Assembly (NCBI RefSeq): GCF_000002075.1
Contig: NW_004798504.1
Span: 9,235 to 73,234, forward strand
Direction of reading: 5' to 3'
Length of the DNA stretch: 64,000 nucleotides
From: Aplysia californica
Taxonomy: Eukaryota; Mollusca; Gastropoda; Aplysiida; Aplysiidae
The position numbers were made by a program, and so were the translations under genes. Positions 49,191 to 58,685 of this stretch are shown in pieces (position 1 is the stretch's first letter; the number at the start of each line of letters is the position of its first letter). The notes below the pieces were generated by a model, which worked only from the letters and a program-made list of their open reading frames with translations, was not told the origin of the DNA and did not search any database.

Positions 49191-49611
49191 TACGGCGATC
49201 GTAACTGCATAAGGTCATATGAGCATGCGGGGCACATTACACATTCCAGTTGTTTGAATTTTGCTCGGGTGGCAGCCGCAGCTAATTTTATCGATTTTAA
49301 ACCACCAAGGGATCTTTAATGTGCGTGTCTTGCACACGGGACCTCCGAGGCTTTTCCACTTGTCCGAGAAGGCTAGGTATAGATCTTACCTACCAGAAGA
49401 TCAGGGGTGTGGCTCAAAGACAGCGGTAGAAGGAGCCAAGAAGTAGCAGTAGAAAGGCTGCAGAAATATTCGGGAGCCCAGAGGAGGGGGCAAAGGAGAT
49501 GAGGCAGAAAGTGGAGACGAAAGCAGACGACAGAACATTGCTAGTGAGCAGAAAAGGGGGTGAAAGGAGACAATTTTAGAGAAGTAAAATTTTCGGCCAT
49601 TCGAACTAGTA
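49191..49611 (-). repeat. SINE family A copy lacking its tRNA head
   Basis: It has the family tail (GCGATCGCCGTAAAACACTT orientation on minus, with one change), the CCAGAAGATCAGGGGTGTGG block and the GACAGAACATTGCTAG block. The head is replaced by unrelated sequence at about 49612. Confidence 0.85.
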
Positions 49612-50650
49612 CTGTGCGATTTTGAGTTTTCAAAAAATCATCAAAGCTTCCGAGAGCAATGTCACTATTCGTGCTATTCAAATACCGTGTGCGAATAGTT
49701 ATTTAAAAATACATGTACATGTAGGCCTAAGGCGAGGCCTAATATGATGAGTTTATCATCAGCATTCTTTGTTGAATATATTCACTATTCACAGCCACAG
49801 CACTACATTGTATTCATCCAGTGATTCTCAGCCCAGTGTGTGTCTGCCTCTTTATGTATAGCATCCACAGCTTGCGCATCGAGTGCAGTGATGAAACATT
49901 GGTTTCTTTGGGTTTTTTAAAAAAATAACAAAAAGGTGACTGTTGCAAAGGGGAATGACAAAAACAGGTGACCACTCATGTCTAGTGTCTGCTTTGAAAA
50001 AAAAAGGGGGAGGGGGGGGAGGAGGAGGGACTTGGACAAGAGGAATACTTTTTACCGAGCGAGCGGCGAGCGATAGATCTAACACACACGCACAATGTCG
50101 CTGCGTCGCACAACACTGCCGTTAGCTCGGTTGTACATGTATTGCCTTTTGGCGTTAAAAAAATTTAATTGGTAGCTTAATATTTCGTTATTCCTAAAAT
50201 AACTGCCAAACAATACTTCCCGTGCGTTTGCTTGATATGGCACAATTTGATCAAATCACACTAAATTTAACTGCACAGATTTGCATATAAAATAAGCAAA
50301 GACTTCAAGCAATAAAGGGTTAAAAGGTTCAAGAGAATTCTGTTGGCAGCATAATAGGCCTAATAATAACACTACAAATTATGCCTATAATTCTGAACAA
50401 ATAAAACAGAAATGGAATGTAAATTTGCAGTCTGAAGGACACTGCAATCTAAAAAATTACACAACAGTGCAGCGATCAAAGAACCGGTCTAAAAAGGACA
50501 AAAGCAAGGGAACAGAATATACTCCAACAATCAACAATGCAGCCATGAAGTAAGAGAGCACAGACAATGGAATAGAGATTGAGACAAAGGGCAATGTGAG
50601 TGTAACAGCGAAGTGTGTAAAGTGTATTTTTATCCTTGCCAGCACCCCTT
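49612..50650. other. Intergenic stretch
   Basis: No gene recognised. A poly-A/poly-G tract at about 49997-50030 gives artefactual frames. Confidence 0.5.
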
Positions 50651-50656
50651 ATAATA

Positions 50657-51443
50657 CAGTGGAATCCTGTTAACGAGAGGGAGGGGACCGGTGCAAAATG
50701 TCCGTTATAGCAGGATTCTCGTTGTAAGGGATCCAGTAATAAATTCAAGGGAAATAGTAAAGTAGGCCTAATGTATGAGTTTGGTGTTCTCTTTATTCCT
50801 TTTTGTATTTCCCCTAGTGATTTTGTTCAACATGATCTCACGGTCTTACTTGATCAAAAATCAAATCAGGTTTCTTTCTCTTGCCCTAGCAATATTGACA
50901 GCTCGGCGTTGGCGATCAGAAAGAAGGGGCTCTGGCTCTAGGCTAACTCGCCCGCTGTGTTGTCCCCCACCCCACCACACCTTGTGGTGCGTTGCGTCTG
51001 CTTGCTCACGTCACACATTCACTTCATCTATCACAGCATTGTGACCTCTACATCCCTCACCACAGAAGTGAGAGGCACGGTATGCCTAGATAATCTAGAC
51101 TGGGCTGGCCTATCACGCGATGCGTTCTGCTTGTCTGCGCATGCCACACCCTCCCCACTCATTCGCCCCGGCCTTCATTGTTGGTTCGCGTGGGCTCTTC
51201 CATTCTTTGTTTGGCTGGATCACCAATAACTTTTTCAACTGGCGAGGTTTTATATGTGAAATTGGTCTGTGTGCTGTGCACAGCAGCAGCACTATTCCGT
51301 TATAACCGACTCGCGTGACTGCATGATTGCGCAATAGCAGTATTTTATTTACAAAGATAAAGATGGGAAAAAACAGGGTTTTAGAAGTGTATTTATAACA
51401 GACTTCTCGTTGCTTCAGGACTCGTTATAAGAGGACTCCACTG
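50657..51443. mobile_element. Nonautonomous pogo/Tc1-mariner-like element
   Basis: The left end is CAGTGGAATCCTGTTAACGA; the right end is the reverse complement of CAGTGGAGTCCTCTTATAAC. TA flanks both ends (50655-50656 and 51444-51445), as in this superfamily. The 787-bp interior has no transposase frame. Confidence 0.75.
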
Positions 51444-51657
51444 TACTCTTCACTCTCTCATTTCATTAGTCCCCGCCTGCCATCCCCCCACAGCACCTAG
51501 GCCTACCCTCAAACTGTATAAACCTTTTGGATGATCTCCTCATAGGCTATGGTGGCTGGCTGATTCTTTTTTTTTCTTTGTGGTAAAAACACGACTGGCT
51601 CTAATCACGCACGACACACCGCCCCGCGATGCGATGACATCACAGCACAACATTTAT

Positions 51658-52872
51658 AACCTTGTGCTTCGAATGTCGAGTCGAACTGTACAAGGGGAGC
51701 TAAGTGCGTCTGTCAGCCTACAATACATAACAAAAACCCCAACATTCGCTGCGCATCGAAGCGATTGTGGTTTCTCATATAAGCCTTTTGCTTCCAATCA
51801 TATTGTCCAAGGGGAACTAAGTGTGCCAATATACAAAAAAAAACAACATTCGCTGCGCTTCGAAGCGGTGGTGGGTACCCATATAGCCTTACACTACACT
51901 TCGAATATACATTGGCGGTGGGTAGTGCAGGGCTCACGGGCTTGAGCCCCTTCCCCTTCTCCACCCACCAGCCCCAATTCAGTCCCAAAGTAAATGAAAG
52001 TTTCTCCATAATGAAATAAGCAGTTGAAACCGTTATGCCTCACGCAATGAACACAGAGTGATCAACTTAGCGGCTTGCTCGCTTATCCAATCACTGTTAT
52101 CACCGCTTACAACTATAGTAACCCAGCAGCCAATCAAATGTCTTTAGGGCTCATAGAAGATGAGCCCTTTTCCCACAGCCCGTCCTTAATGAAACTCTTC
52201 GGGTAAAAAGGTAAAAGACTGGGAAAAAATAACACTGTACCGAGGGCTCACGCTCTCCTAGCCCTGACAATGGGGTGAAAGTTTACGACACACTTTCCCC
52301 CCACTGACAGATAGCCTACCTAAGCGCTCATTGGTTCTTTTCTGGATGCGTTCAACTTTCTCGACTACACTGCCTAATTCAGCTCATAGTAGAAGTATTA
52401 ATTTTGAAGTGCTGTGTGTGCATGTTTGTGTTTGTGCCGCTGAGATTTAACAGTTATAAATCAGGTCAAACTACTTTTAAGGCAACTTTTTCATCACACG
52501 AAAACTGATAAGAGGAAATTTGGAGATGAATCGGCTTCGTCCCCACCATCAACAAGAATTTAACTAAGAACAAAGAGATGGAAAACAAAGGCAACTCTTC
52601 TCGTTTGAATGGTTCTCAAACTGTTGTGGCTCACTGTGAGTATATAGAAAAATCATCACTGTTTGGTTCTTATTACTTGCTATTTGGTGGTAAAGAACTG
52701 GAAGCAACCTAAGCCCCACCCAAATTTTAGTCCACCCACCACCACTGTGAATATATCGCATCAGACAAGAGGAGTTAAGTATGCCAGCATACAAAAAAAA
52801 AACCCACATTCGGTGAGCTTCGAAGCGGTGGTGGGTACCATTTCGCCGCTGCGCTTCGAAGGGTATTGTTTT
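51658..52872 (+). repeat. Tandem repeat of about 104-114 bp units, split by a hAT element
   Basis: Three units share TTCGAAT, AAGGGGAGCTAAGTG, an A-rich tract, ACATTCGCTGCGCTTCGAAG and CGGTGGTGGGTACCCATATA. ACATTCG recurs at 51742, 51846 and 52806; after subtracting the hAT element and its duplication the last interval is about 114 bp. Related half-units lie at 53160-53253 and 53825-53895. No coding potential. Confidence 0.8.
51910..52747. mobile_element. Nonautonomous hAT element, copy 2
   Basis: It begins CATTGGCGGTGGGT (second base pair changed from copy 1) and ends CCACCCACCACCACTG. The flanks CGAATATA and TGAATATA match at seven of eight positions. The 838 bp are homologous to 46842-47603 with extra internal segments. 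The interruption of the surrounding tandem repeat shows it is younger than that array. Confidence 0.9.
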
Positions 52873-53159
52873 ACTTTCCCTCCCGTCTCACACTTAGCTA
52901 CCAGTTGTCCATTTTCTACTAAATATTGATGTGCTGAACACGAATATCAACTTCATTCCGTCACAAATTAATAGTTTTTGAAATATTTGATAGTTCTTAA
53001 TCGAGATGGACGTGCTTTGGACCAATTGGGGGGTTCCAGGGACAGGCATGCCTCCCTGTTTTAACCCATAATTTGATATTTTACAGAGTTAAATTTGAAA
53101 TTTTCTTGAAAATAATTGATTTGCAACAGTTTTAGTGGCTTTATGTGTGATCTGCAGCT

Positions 53160-53253
53160 AACAGTACTGCAGTTTGACCCCCGAAGCAGTGCATCTGTGT
53201 ATGGGAGTGAAAGTAAAAATTTACTCTTTGAAGCAGTGGTGGGTACCCATATA
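53160..53253 (+). repeat. 3' half of the tandem repeat unit
   Basis: CTTTGAAGCAGTGGTGGGTA then CCCATATA matches the end of the 51658-52872 unit; it stops where the foldback element begins. Confidence 0.6.
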
Positions 53254-53824
53254 CATGCCATTAAACATAAAAAGACGCAAACTATTTTTAGGTACGGCAC
53301 CCATCTTGTCTGACGTCAGACCAGGATTCCCCTCAGATCACATGACTACATCTAAGTATAGCCAACCGCATGGTACTAAAGATGGAAGTGCACGAAAATT
53401 GCCGTAAAGACGCTGGAGGACAAGATCTAGATCAACCCCCCCCTCCTGCATTCTTCATCACTAATATACATTAAAAAACAAACAAACTTCAAAGCAGCTC
53501 TACAAATTATAATTTATGAGACTGTCGGTCAGTCAGGAGGAGGAAAAGAGAAAAACAAAAAATAGTCAGGGACCGGAATCGAACCGCTCCCAAAATCATT
53601 GCATGACTTCAAACGCAGACACGCAAGTCTATTCGGCCATCAGAACTTCCGAGAACGTAGTGTAAATTAAGCGTTATAAAATAGAGATACTTCCATCTTT
53701 TGTGCCATGCGGTAGGCTATACTTAGATGTAGTCACGTGATCGGAGGGGAATCCTGGTGTGACATCAAACAAGATGGGCGCCGTACCTAAAAATAGTTTG
53801 CGCCTTTCTACGTTTAATCGCATG
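53254..53824. mobile_element. Foldback element with long inverted repeats
   Basis: The left arm (53254-53389) and right arm (53689-53824) are reverse complements with about 13 differences over roughly 136 bp by eye; both include AAACTATTTTTAGGTACGGC. It sits between a 3' half and a 5' half of the local tandem unit, with ATATA on both sides as a possible short target duplication. The centre holds a tRNA-like SINE head. No protein is encoded. Confidence 0.8.
53568..53650 (-). repeat. tRNA-like SINE head inside the foldback element
   Basis: On the minus strand: GATGGCCGAATAGACTTGCG (A-box-like) and GAGCGGTTCGATTCCGGTCC (B-box). The arms do not form a proper acceptor stem, so a real tRNA gene is unlikely. 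Confidence 0.5.
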
Positions 53825-53895
53825 TCATATATATCCCCTTGTGCTTCGAATTTCGAATTGCGCAAAGGGAGCTCAGTATTTAAAGTACGCAAAAT
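53825..53895 (+). repeat. 5' half of the tandem repeat unit
   Basis: CCCCTTGTGCTTCGAATTTC followed by AAAGGGAGCTCAGTA corresponds to the start of the unit at about 51660. Confidence 0.6.
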
Positions 53896-54077
53896 CTCCG
53901 GCTGCTCTTCTAAAGTCTAAAGCGATGGTCTATTCAGTTATTAATGGCATCACGAGTGCCTTAGAGGCATGTTATATTTATAACTCCTACTGGCTCCTCT
54001 TATCACTCTGTCCCGTAATCATCAACTTAAACGTAATGTTGAAATTACCTCATCAGGCTCAGTGAATTAGATATTTT

Positions 54078-54294
54078 GGGAGGACTTCCGTAACGAGCGA
54101 CCACTATGAGACAGAGCAGAATTGAGGGCTAGGGGTAGGGGTAGATCTAGGGATAGGGATAGGGTTAGGGTTTGGGTTAGGGTTTGGGTTAGGGTTAAGG
54201 TTTGGGTTAGGGTTAGGGTTAGGCGTTAGGGTTAGGATTAGGCCTCTTCTTTATTGTGTTTGATGGGGTGGTCGCTCGTTACGGAAGTCCTTCC
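54078..54294. mobile_element. 217-bp inverted-repeat element carrying telomere repeats
   Basis: Terminal inverted repeats of 27 bp (54078-54104 and 54268-54294) differ at one position; the shared core is ACTTCCGTAACGAGCGACCA. Perfect 8-bp flanks GATATTTT (54070-54077 and 54295-54302) are a target duplication. Nearly the whole interior is TTAGGG-type repeat. Eight-base duplications are made by hAT, P and Merlin transposases, so it is a nonautonomous element of one of those; the GG start does not match usual hAT ends. Confidence 0.92.
54128..54243 (+). repeat. Interstitial telomere-type repeat (TTAGGG)n
   Basis: About 115 bp of TTAGGG and variants TTTGGG, TAGGGG and GATAGG. It lies wholly between the inverted ends of the 54078-54294 element. 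Confidence 0.92.
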
Positions 54295-54334
54295 GATATT
54301 TTATTACTTTAATTTTACCACGGATAGAGAAAAA

Positions 54335-54612
54335 TTAGATCTAGATCTATATCTAAATCTAGATCTAGATATTAGATATATATAGATATCCAGTTCTAGA
54401 TCTAGATCTAGATCTAGATATCTAGATCTAGATCTAAAGTCTAATTCGAACCCAGGAAATTTGAATGAGAGGCGAACATCTAATCTAGATCTAGATCTAG
54501 ATCTAGATTCTAGATGTAGAATCTAGATTCTAGATCAAAAGGACACGCTAAAGAGAACACAGTTTAGATCTAGATCTAGATTCTAGAATCTAGATCTAAA
54601 TCTAGATTCTAT
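54335..54612. repeat. (AGATCT)n arrays, three blocks
   Basis: Blocks at 54335-54436, 54481-54534 and 54564-54610, each an imperfect self-complementary CTAGAT run with ATTCTAG variants. Confidence 0.93.
54441..54478 (-). repeat. SINE family A head fragment between AGATCT blocks
   Basis: AATTCGAACCCAGGAAATTT then GAATGAGAGGCGAAC is the reverse complement of the family A tRNA-like head. Confidence 0.65.
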
Positions 54613-54854
54613 ACAACCCTGACACCCTTGCCCAACTCACAGAAGAACAAAATAAATTTCCCCCTTGCTACAACAGCACTCAACAATGATGAATCAAATT
54701 CTCGACACAAATGTTGAAAGTGAAAGTTGAAAATGTTTGTTTTGTTTACACTCGCAATGGTTGGACAGCCAGATAATATAAGTGTCTGTCAATCAAACCT
54801 GATCAAACGTATAAAACAAGGTATACCCACAGAATTCTACACAAGTGTAGAATT

Positions 54855-54932
54855 GTGTAGATCTAGATCTAGTCTAGATCTAGATCTAGATCTAGATCTA
54901 GATCTAGATTTTAGATCTAATATATCTAGACA
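54855..54932. repeat. (AGATCT)n array
   Basis: A clean hexamer run that reads as alternating Leu-Asp in one frame; the surrounding open frame is a repeat artefact. Confidence 0.93.
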
Positions 54933-55502
54933 AAATGTCTACGAAAAATCTGGTTCTGCTAAATTTCTTACAACATATCATTCCTCTATTAGAACTTCTG
55001 CTTGTTCCCTACCGGTACTAAAAAATGGGTTTGAGGGTTTTACACAAGACTTTTTACTTGCCAAAAATTAATTTGAGTTGAAAAATTATAATACAAGCTG
55101 GCACTTACTCTTATTATTCACTCTTCAGCGAGAAAAAGCAATGATTAGAAAATCCAAAGATATTTCATATATATATTAAACTGCGTTCACCTTTTGTTTT
55201 GGGTGAAGGCTTAGCCTACGCCTTGAAAATCAAAGTGTAGTATCTGTTCTCAGCTTTTCCTCCGGCCTTGTGCCCACTGGTTTAGCGAGGCGGATACTGC
55301 CCGAGGAACCCGATGGACGGAGAAATCTGCCACTCTTTTCTATCGAGTGGACGTTTATCGTTCATTAAAAAAAAAGGAACAATCAGCCTACTCCTACTGT
55401 AATATCACAACATGGTACAGCATTGAGTCGCGTCACGGCCACGTCAATCACTTACAACGTTAGTCAAACTTTTCTTTTATACATTTATAACGTGCGCGCG
55501 CG

Positions 55503-55506
<4 letters not shown>

Positions 55507-55568
<62 letters not shown>
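55507..55568. repeat. (TG)n microsatellite, left part
   Basis: A TG run immediately left of the hAT-like element; it resumes at 56093 on the other side. Confidence 0.95.
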
Positions 55569-55571
<3 letters not shown>

Positions 55572-55599
55572 GGCCGCGTTACCCGTAAGGCTGTTTAGG

Positions 55600-55645
<46 letters not shown>

Positions 55646-56090
55646 TTTTTTAAATTTTTTCAACAAAAAAAAAGGGCCGCGTTACCCGTAAGGCTGTTTA
55701 GGCTGTGGCCTAGGGCCCCGCGCCTCAAGGGGCCCGCGCTTGCAAAATTTTTTCAACAAAAAAAAATTGTCCTCTTGTTGAATTGTTGTTGTTGTTTGTT
55801 ATTTGTATTGCTGTTGTTTTTACAGTTGTTGTTGTTGTTGATGTTGATGAGAAGGATGTTGATGCTACCGCTGTTGCTGTTGTTGTGGCTGCTGCCGCTA
55901 GGTTTCGACTGCCTCATGCTTTGTAACAGAAGTAGATCTATAAATGTGCTTGTCGTCGACTTAATCCATATTATTGGTGTATACCGGTAGGCCTACATCT
56001 AATCACGTTTTACAGAAGTAGCATCAACGTCATCGAGGGTCCCCGCGGCTCTTGGACAGCCTAGGGCCCCGCACTTAGTTAACGCGGCCC

Positions 56091-56092
<2 letters not shown>
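55569..56092. mobile_element. hAT-like element inserted in a TG microsatellite
   Basis: It starts CAGGGCCGCGTTACCC and ends GTTAACGCGGCCCTG; the ends are inverted over about 13 bp, and subterminal GCCTAGGGCCCCGC blocks are also inverted. TG repeats flank both sides, with TGTGTGTG and CGTGTGTG as the likely 8-bp duplication. The left end is present twice (55569 and about 55674) with a TG run between, a local tandem duplication. The centre is TTG-repeat-rich and encodes nothing recognisable. Confidence 0.75.
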
Positions 56093-56133
<41 letters not shown>

Positions 56134-56220
56134 ATTTGTGTGTGTATGTATGTATGTCTGTGTGTGTGTGTGTGTGTTTGTGTGTTTATTTGTGTGTGTA
56201 TGTATGTATGTATGTATGTA

Positions 56221-56308
<88 letters not shown>
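56093..56308. repeat. (TG)n/(TATG)n microsatellite, right part
   Basis: Long TG runs with TATG and TTTG interruptions, ending in CGCGCGCG. Confidence 0.95.
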
Positions 56309-56312
<4 letters not shown>

Positions 56313-58005
56313 CCAGCACATGTAGTTGTAAAATCTATCTCTCACGAACAAAATGAAATTATGATATAGATCTAATGCGACAAATACTGTGTGGGCGATA
56401 AATTTATCAATATCAAATTTATCATGATATGATGTATAGGTTAGAAATTGCAAGAGATGCGACGAATTTACGAAATCACATTTTTTTCCCTCAGTATTTT
56501 ACTTTATCTCGCACACATGTAAAAAAGCATTTGGAATAAGAAGTTCATACCATTAGAACTATTACCACTGAAATCAATTTGGTCTTTCTGAAAAACGAAT
56601 AATAAAAATATAATCAGGCAAACGGTCTCAAAAATTGACTTGAGGCTTCGTTCCAAGTCTTTCAACCGCGATGCGTTTCTGTTCCGGTACATCAAGGTAA
56701 AAACATAGTATATAAAGGATCACTGGTTTTTGTCTGACCCGGCGGATGATGGAAAGAGAAAGGTTAAAAGAGTTCAAAAAGTGGGTGGTGTTGAGTTGTT
56801 GAGTAAGAGTCATTGACAACAACAGCAAGGATGGTAGGGCATTTATCCTTTTTGTTATTAACGTACCTCAGTAACAGCGGCGAAAGGAGCATTGCCCATT
56901 GAATTCTTTATGCATTGATGATTGAGTCATCCCATTGACTATTGCACTGTGTTAAAATTAGAAAGTGATTCTACTGGCCGCTGCCTCTCATCGCCACTGG
57001 AGTCACAGGCCATGATAGGCCTAGACTCTGGGTTCAGGACTTATATCTAGGACTTGAATCCAGAACATTCATTTTTGTGTCTGACTCATCAACCAAACCA
57101 AGCTCAGTCCTATAAAGGGCTCTAGGCCTATCATCTTCTGTCACACTTTTGAGGCCTAGATCTTGACACAGGCACAGGTCAGTGGACTAGATTCTATATC
57201 AATGTAGATCTAGAATCTAGATCTATACTAAATATCATATGTCATCATGACTAGGTCTAGGCGGTTCAATATCAATGAAAATGCCGAATTTTATAGCCTC
57301 ATCTAGATCTAGATCTATATCATTTATTTAAAAAACAAATGCTAACAGTAGGCCTAACAGAAAGGGCTTCATTCACTGATTGCTTTGGCTTAAATTTTAA
57401 AACTGTGGCATTATTTTAAAATTTATTTTCACCACCGTTTCATGCTCAGGTACTGTATATATAGACTCTATATATAGCAGCCAGTAGGTCTATAATATAT
57501 CCCTTTTCTTGTTTTATTTTCTTCCGTTTTACACGAATATCGACTTTATATTCCTCGCAAATGAACTGTTTTTGGAATATTTGATTCTTGTTTTTATTTG
57601 AATATTTTGAACTCTTTACACTAAGCCTAACTGCGTATTAAGTTCCTCGTTTTGGACCACTCAGAGGCGAGGGGGTGGGGGTGGGGAGGGAGGGGGGATG
57701 CCCCTTCCATCCTGTTTTACCACATTTTTTGCAAATTTTTTTTTTTAGATGAATGGCCTTTTCTACTGTAATAGCAACAAACTAAAAATTATAATACTTA
57801 CACTACAGCTTCTCTTTGAGACAGTCAATAAGTAAACACATTCATTTTCTTATATATGGTCTGACCAATATGTGATGAAGATCACTTCATAAGTAACAAC
57901 CATGGGTGATTGCTTTATTTCTGATTTTACTCCTCCTATAGCTTTCAGTTGGTCTACCTCTTCTACCTTTTCGTTTTGGTCCTCAGTACCATGACTGAAT
58001 AGGGC
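56309..58005. other. Intergenic stretch
   Basis: No gene recognised. Scattered AGATCT words near 57200-57320 and a G-rich tract at 57665-57700. Confidence 0.5.
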
Positions 58006-58007
58006 AT

Positions 58008-58685
58008 GGGGGCTCTCCTGGCCTCGAGGTTTTAGGTGTTCGCATCTCAATCAAGGGTCCTAGGTTTGAATCTTGGTAGGGACTGAAAAGTTTTCTTCTC
58101 TTAAATTGTCTCCTTTCACTTTCCTGCTCTGTTGCAATGTTCTGTCGTCTGCTTTCGTCTCCACTTTCTGCCCCCACCCCCTCACCTCCAGAACCTGTCT
58201 GCTGCGACAATTCAGTTACCCACTTTCAGCACTTTTTAAGGACCCCCAAGGCAAGTGTTGAGTTCCTGCGTGCTGTCGGCATCGCTGACTGTTTATGACG
58301 CCTCAGCGCCAGAAGAAAGAGAGAGAGAGACCTCCTTCTCCCCCTTCTCCGGGTGCCTGACTCTTTCTGCAGCCTTTTTACTGCTTCTCCTTGGCTCCTA
58401 ATGCTTACTGCTGTCTTTCAGCCACCCCCCCTGATCTTCTGGTAGGAAAGATATAGATAGCCTTCTCGGACAAGGGCGAAAGATCTTGGAGGTCCTGTGT
58501 GCAAGTAGTGCATGTTATAGATCCCTTGGTGGTCTAAAATTGATAAAAGTAGGCTTCAGCCGCCATCCGGGCAAAATTCAAAATTTCCTACCAACTGAAA
58601 ATGTTTAATGTGTCCTGTGCGATCACACGACCTAATGCAGTGCGAGGTCCGTAAAACACTTACTAAATAAAAAAAGAAAAAAAAG
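58008..58685 (+). repeat. SINE family A copy, longest, sense
   Basis: It starts GGGGGCTCTCCTGGCCTCGA with B-box CTAGGTTTGAATCTTGG, runs through the family body in sense and ends GAGGTCCGTAAAACACTTAC followed by an A-rich tail. It contains an extra segment of about 150 bp (58200-58330) not in the other copies. Confidence 0.85.

Noticed and set aside
53568-53650. Functional tRNA gene on the minus strand
   Set aside because: A-box and B-box words are present but the acceptor stem does not pair; a SINE head is the better reading. The same holds for the heads at 63406, 58008, 10933 and 38146.
54727-55071. Open frame of 114 codons with a Leu-Asp repeat
   Set aside because: The Leu-Asp run is the translation of the AGATCT array, and the rest shows no family feature or codon bias.
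55999-56453. Overlapping open frames rich in His/Thr or Cys/Val
   Set aside because: Frames across the TG/CA tract stay open because the repeat lacks stops; nothing else supports a gene.
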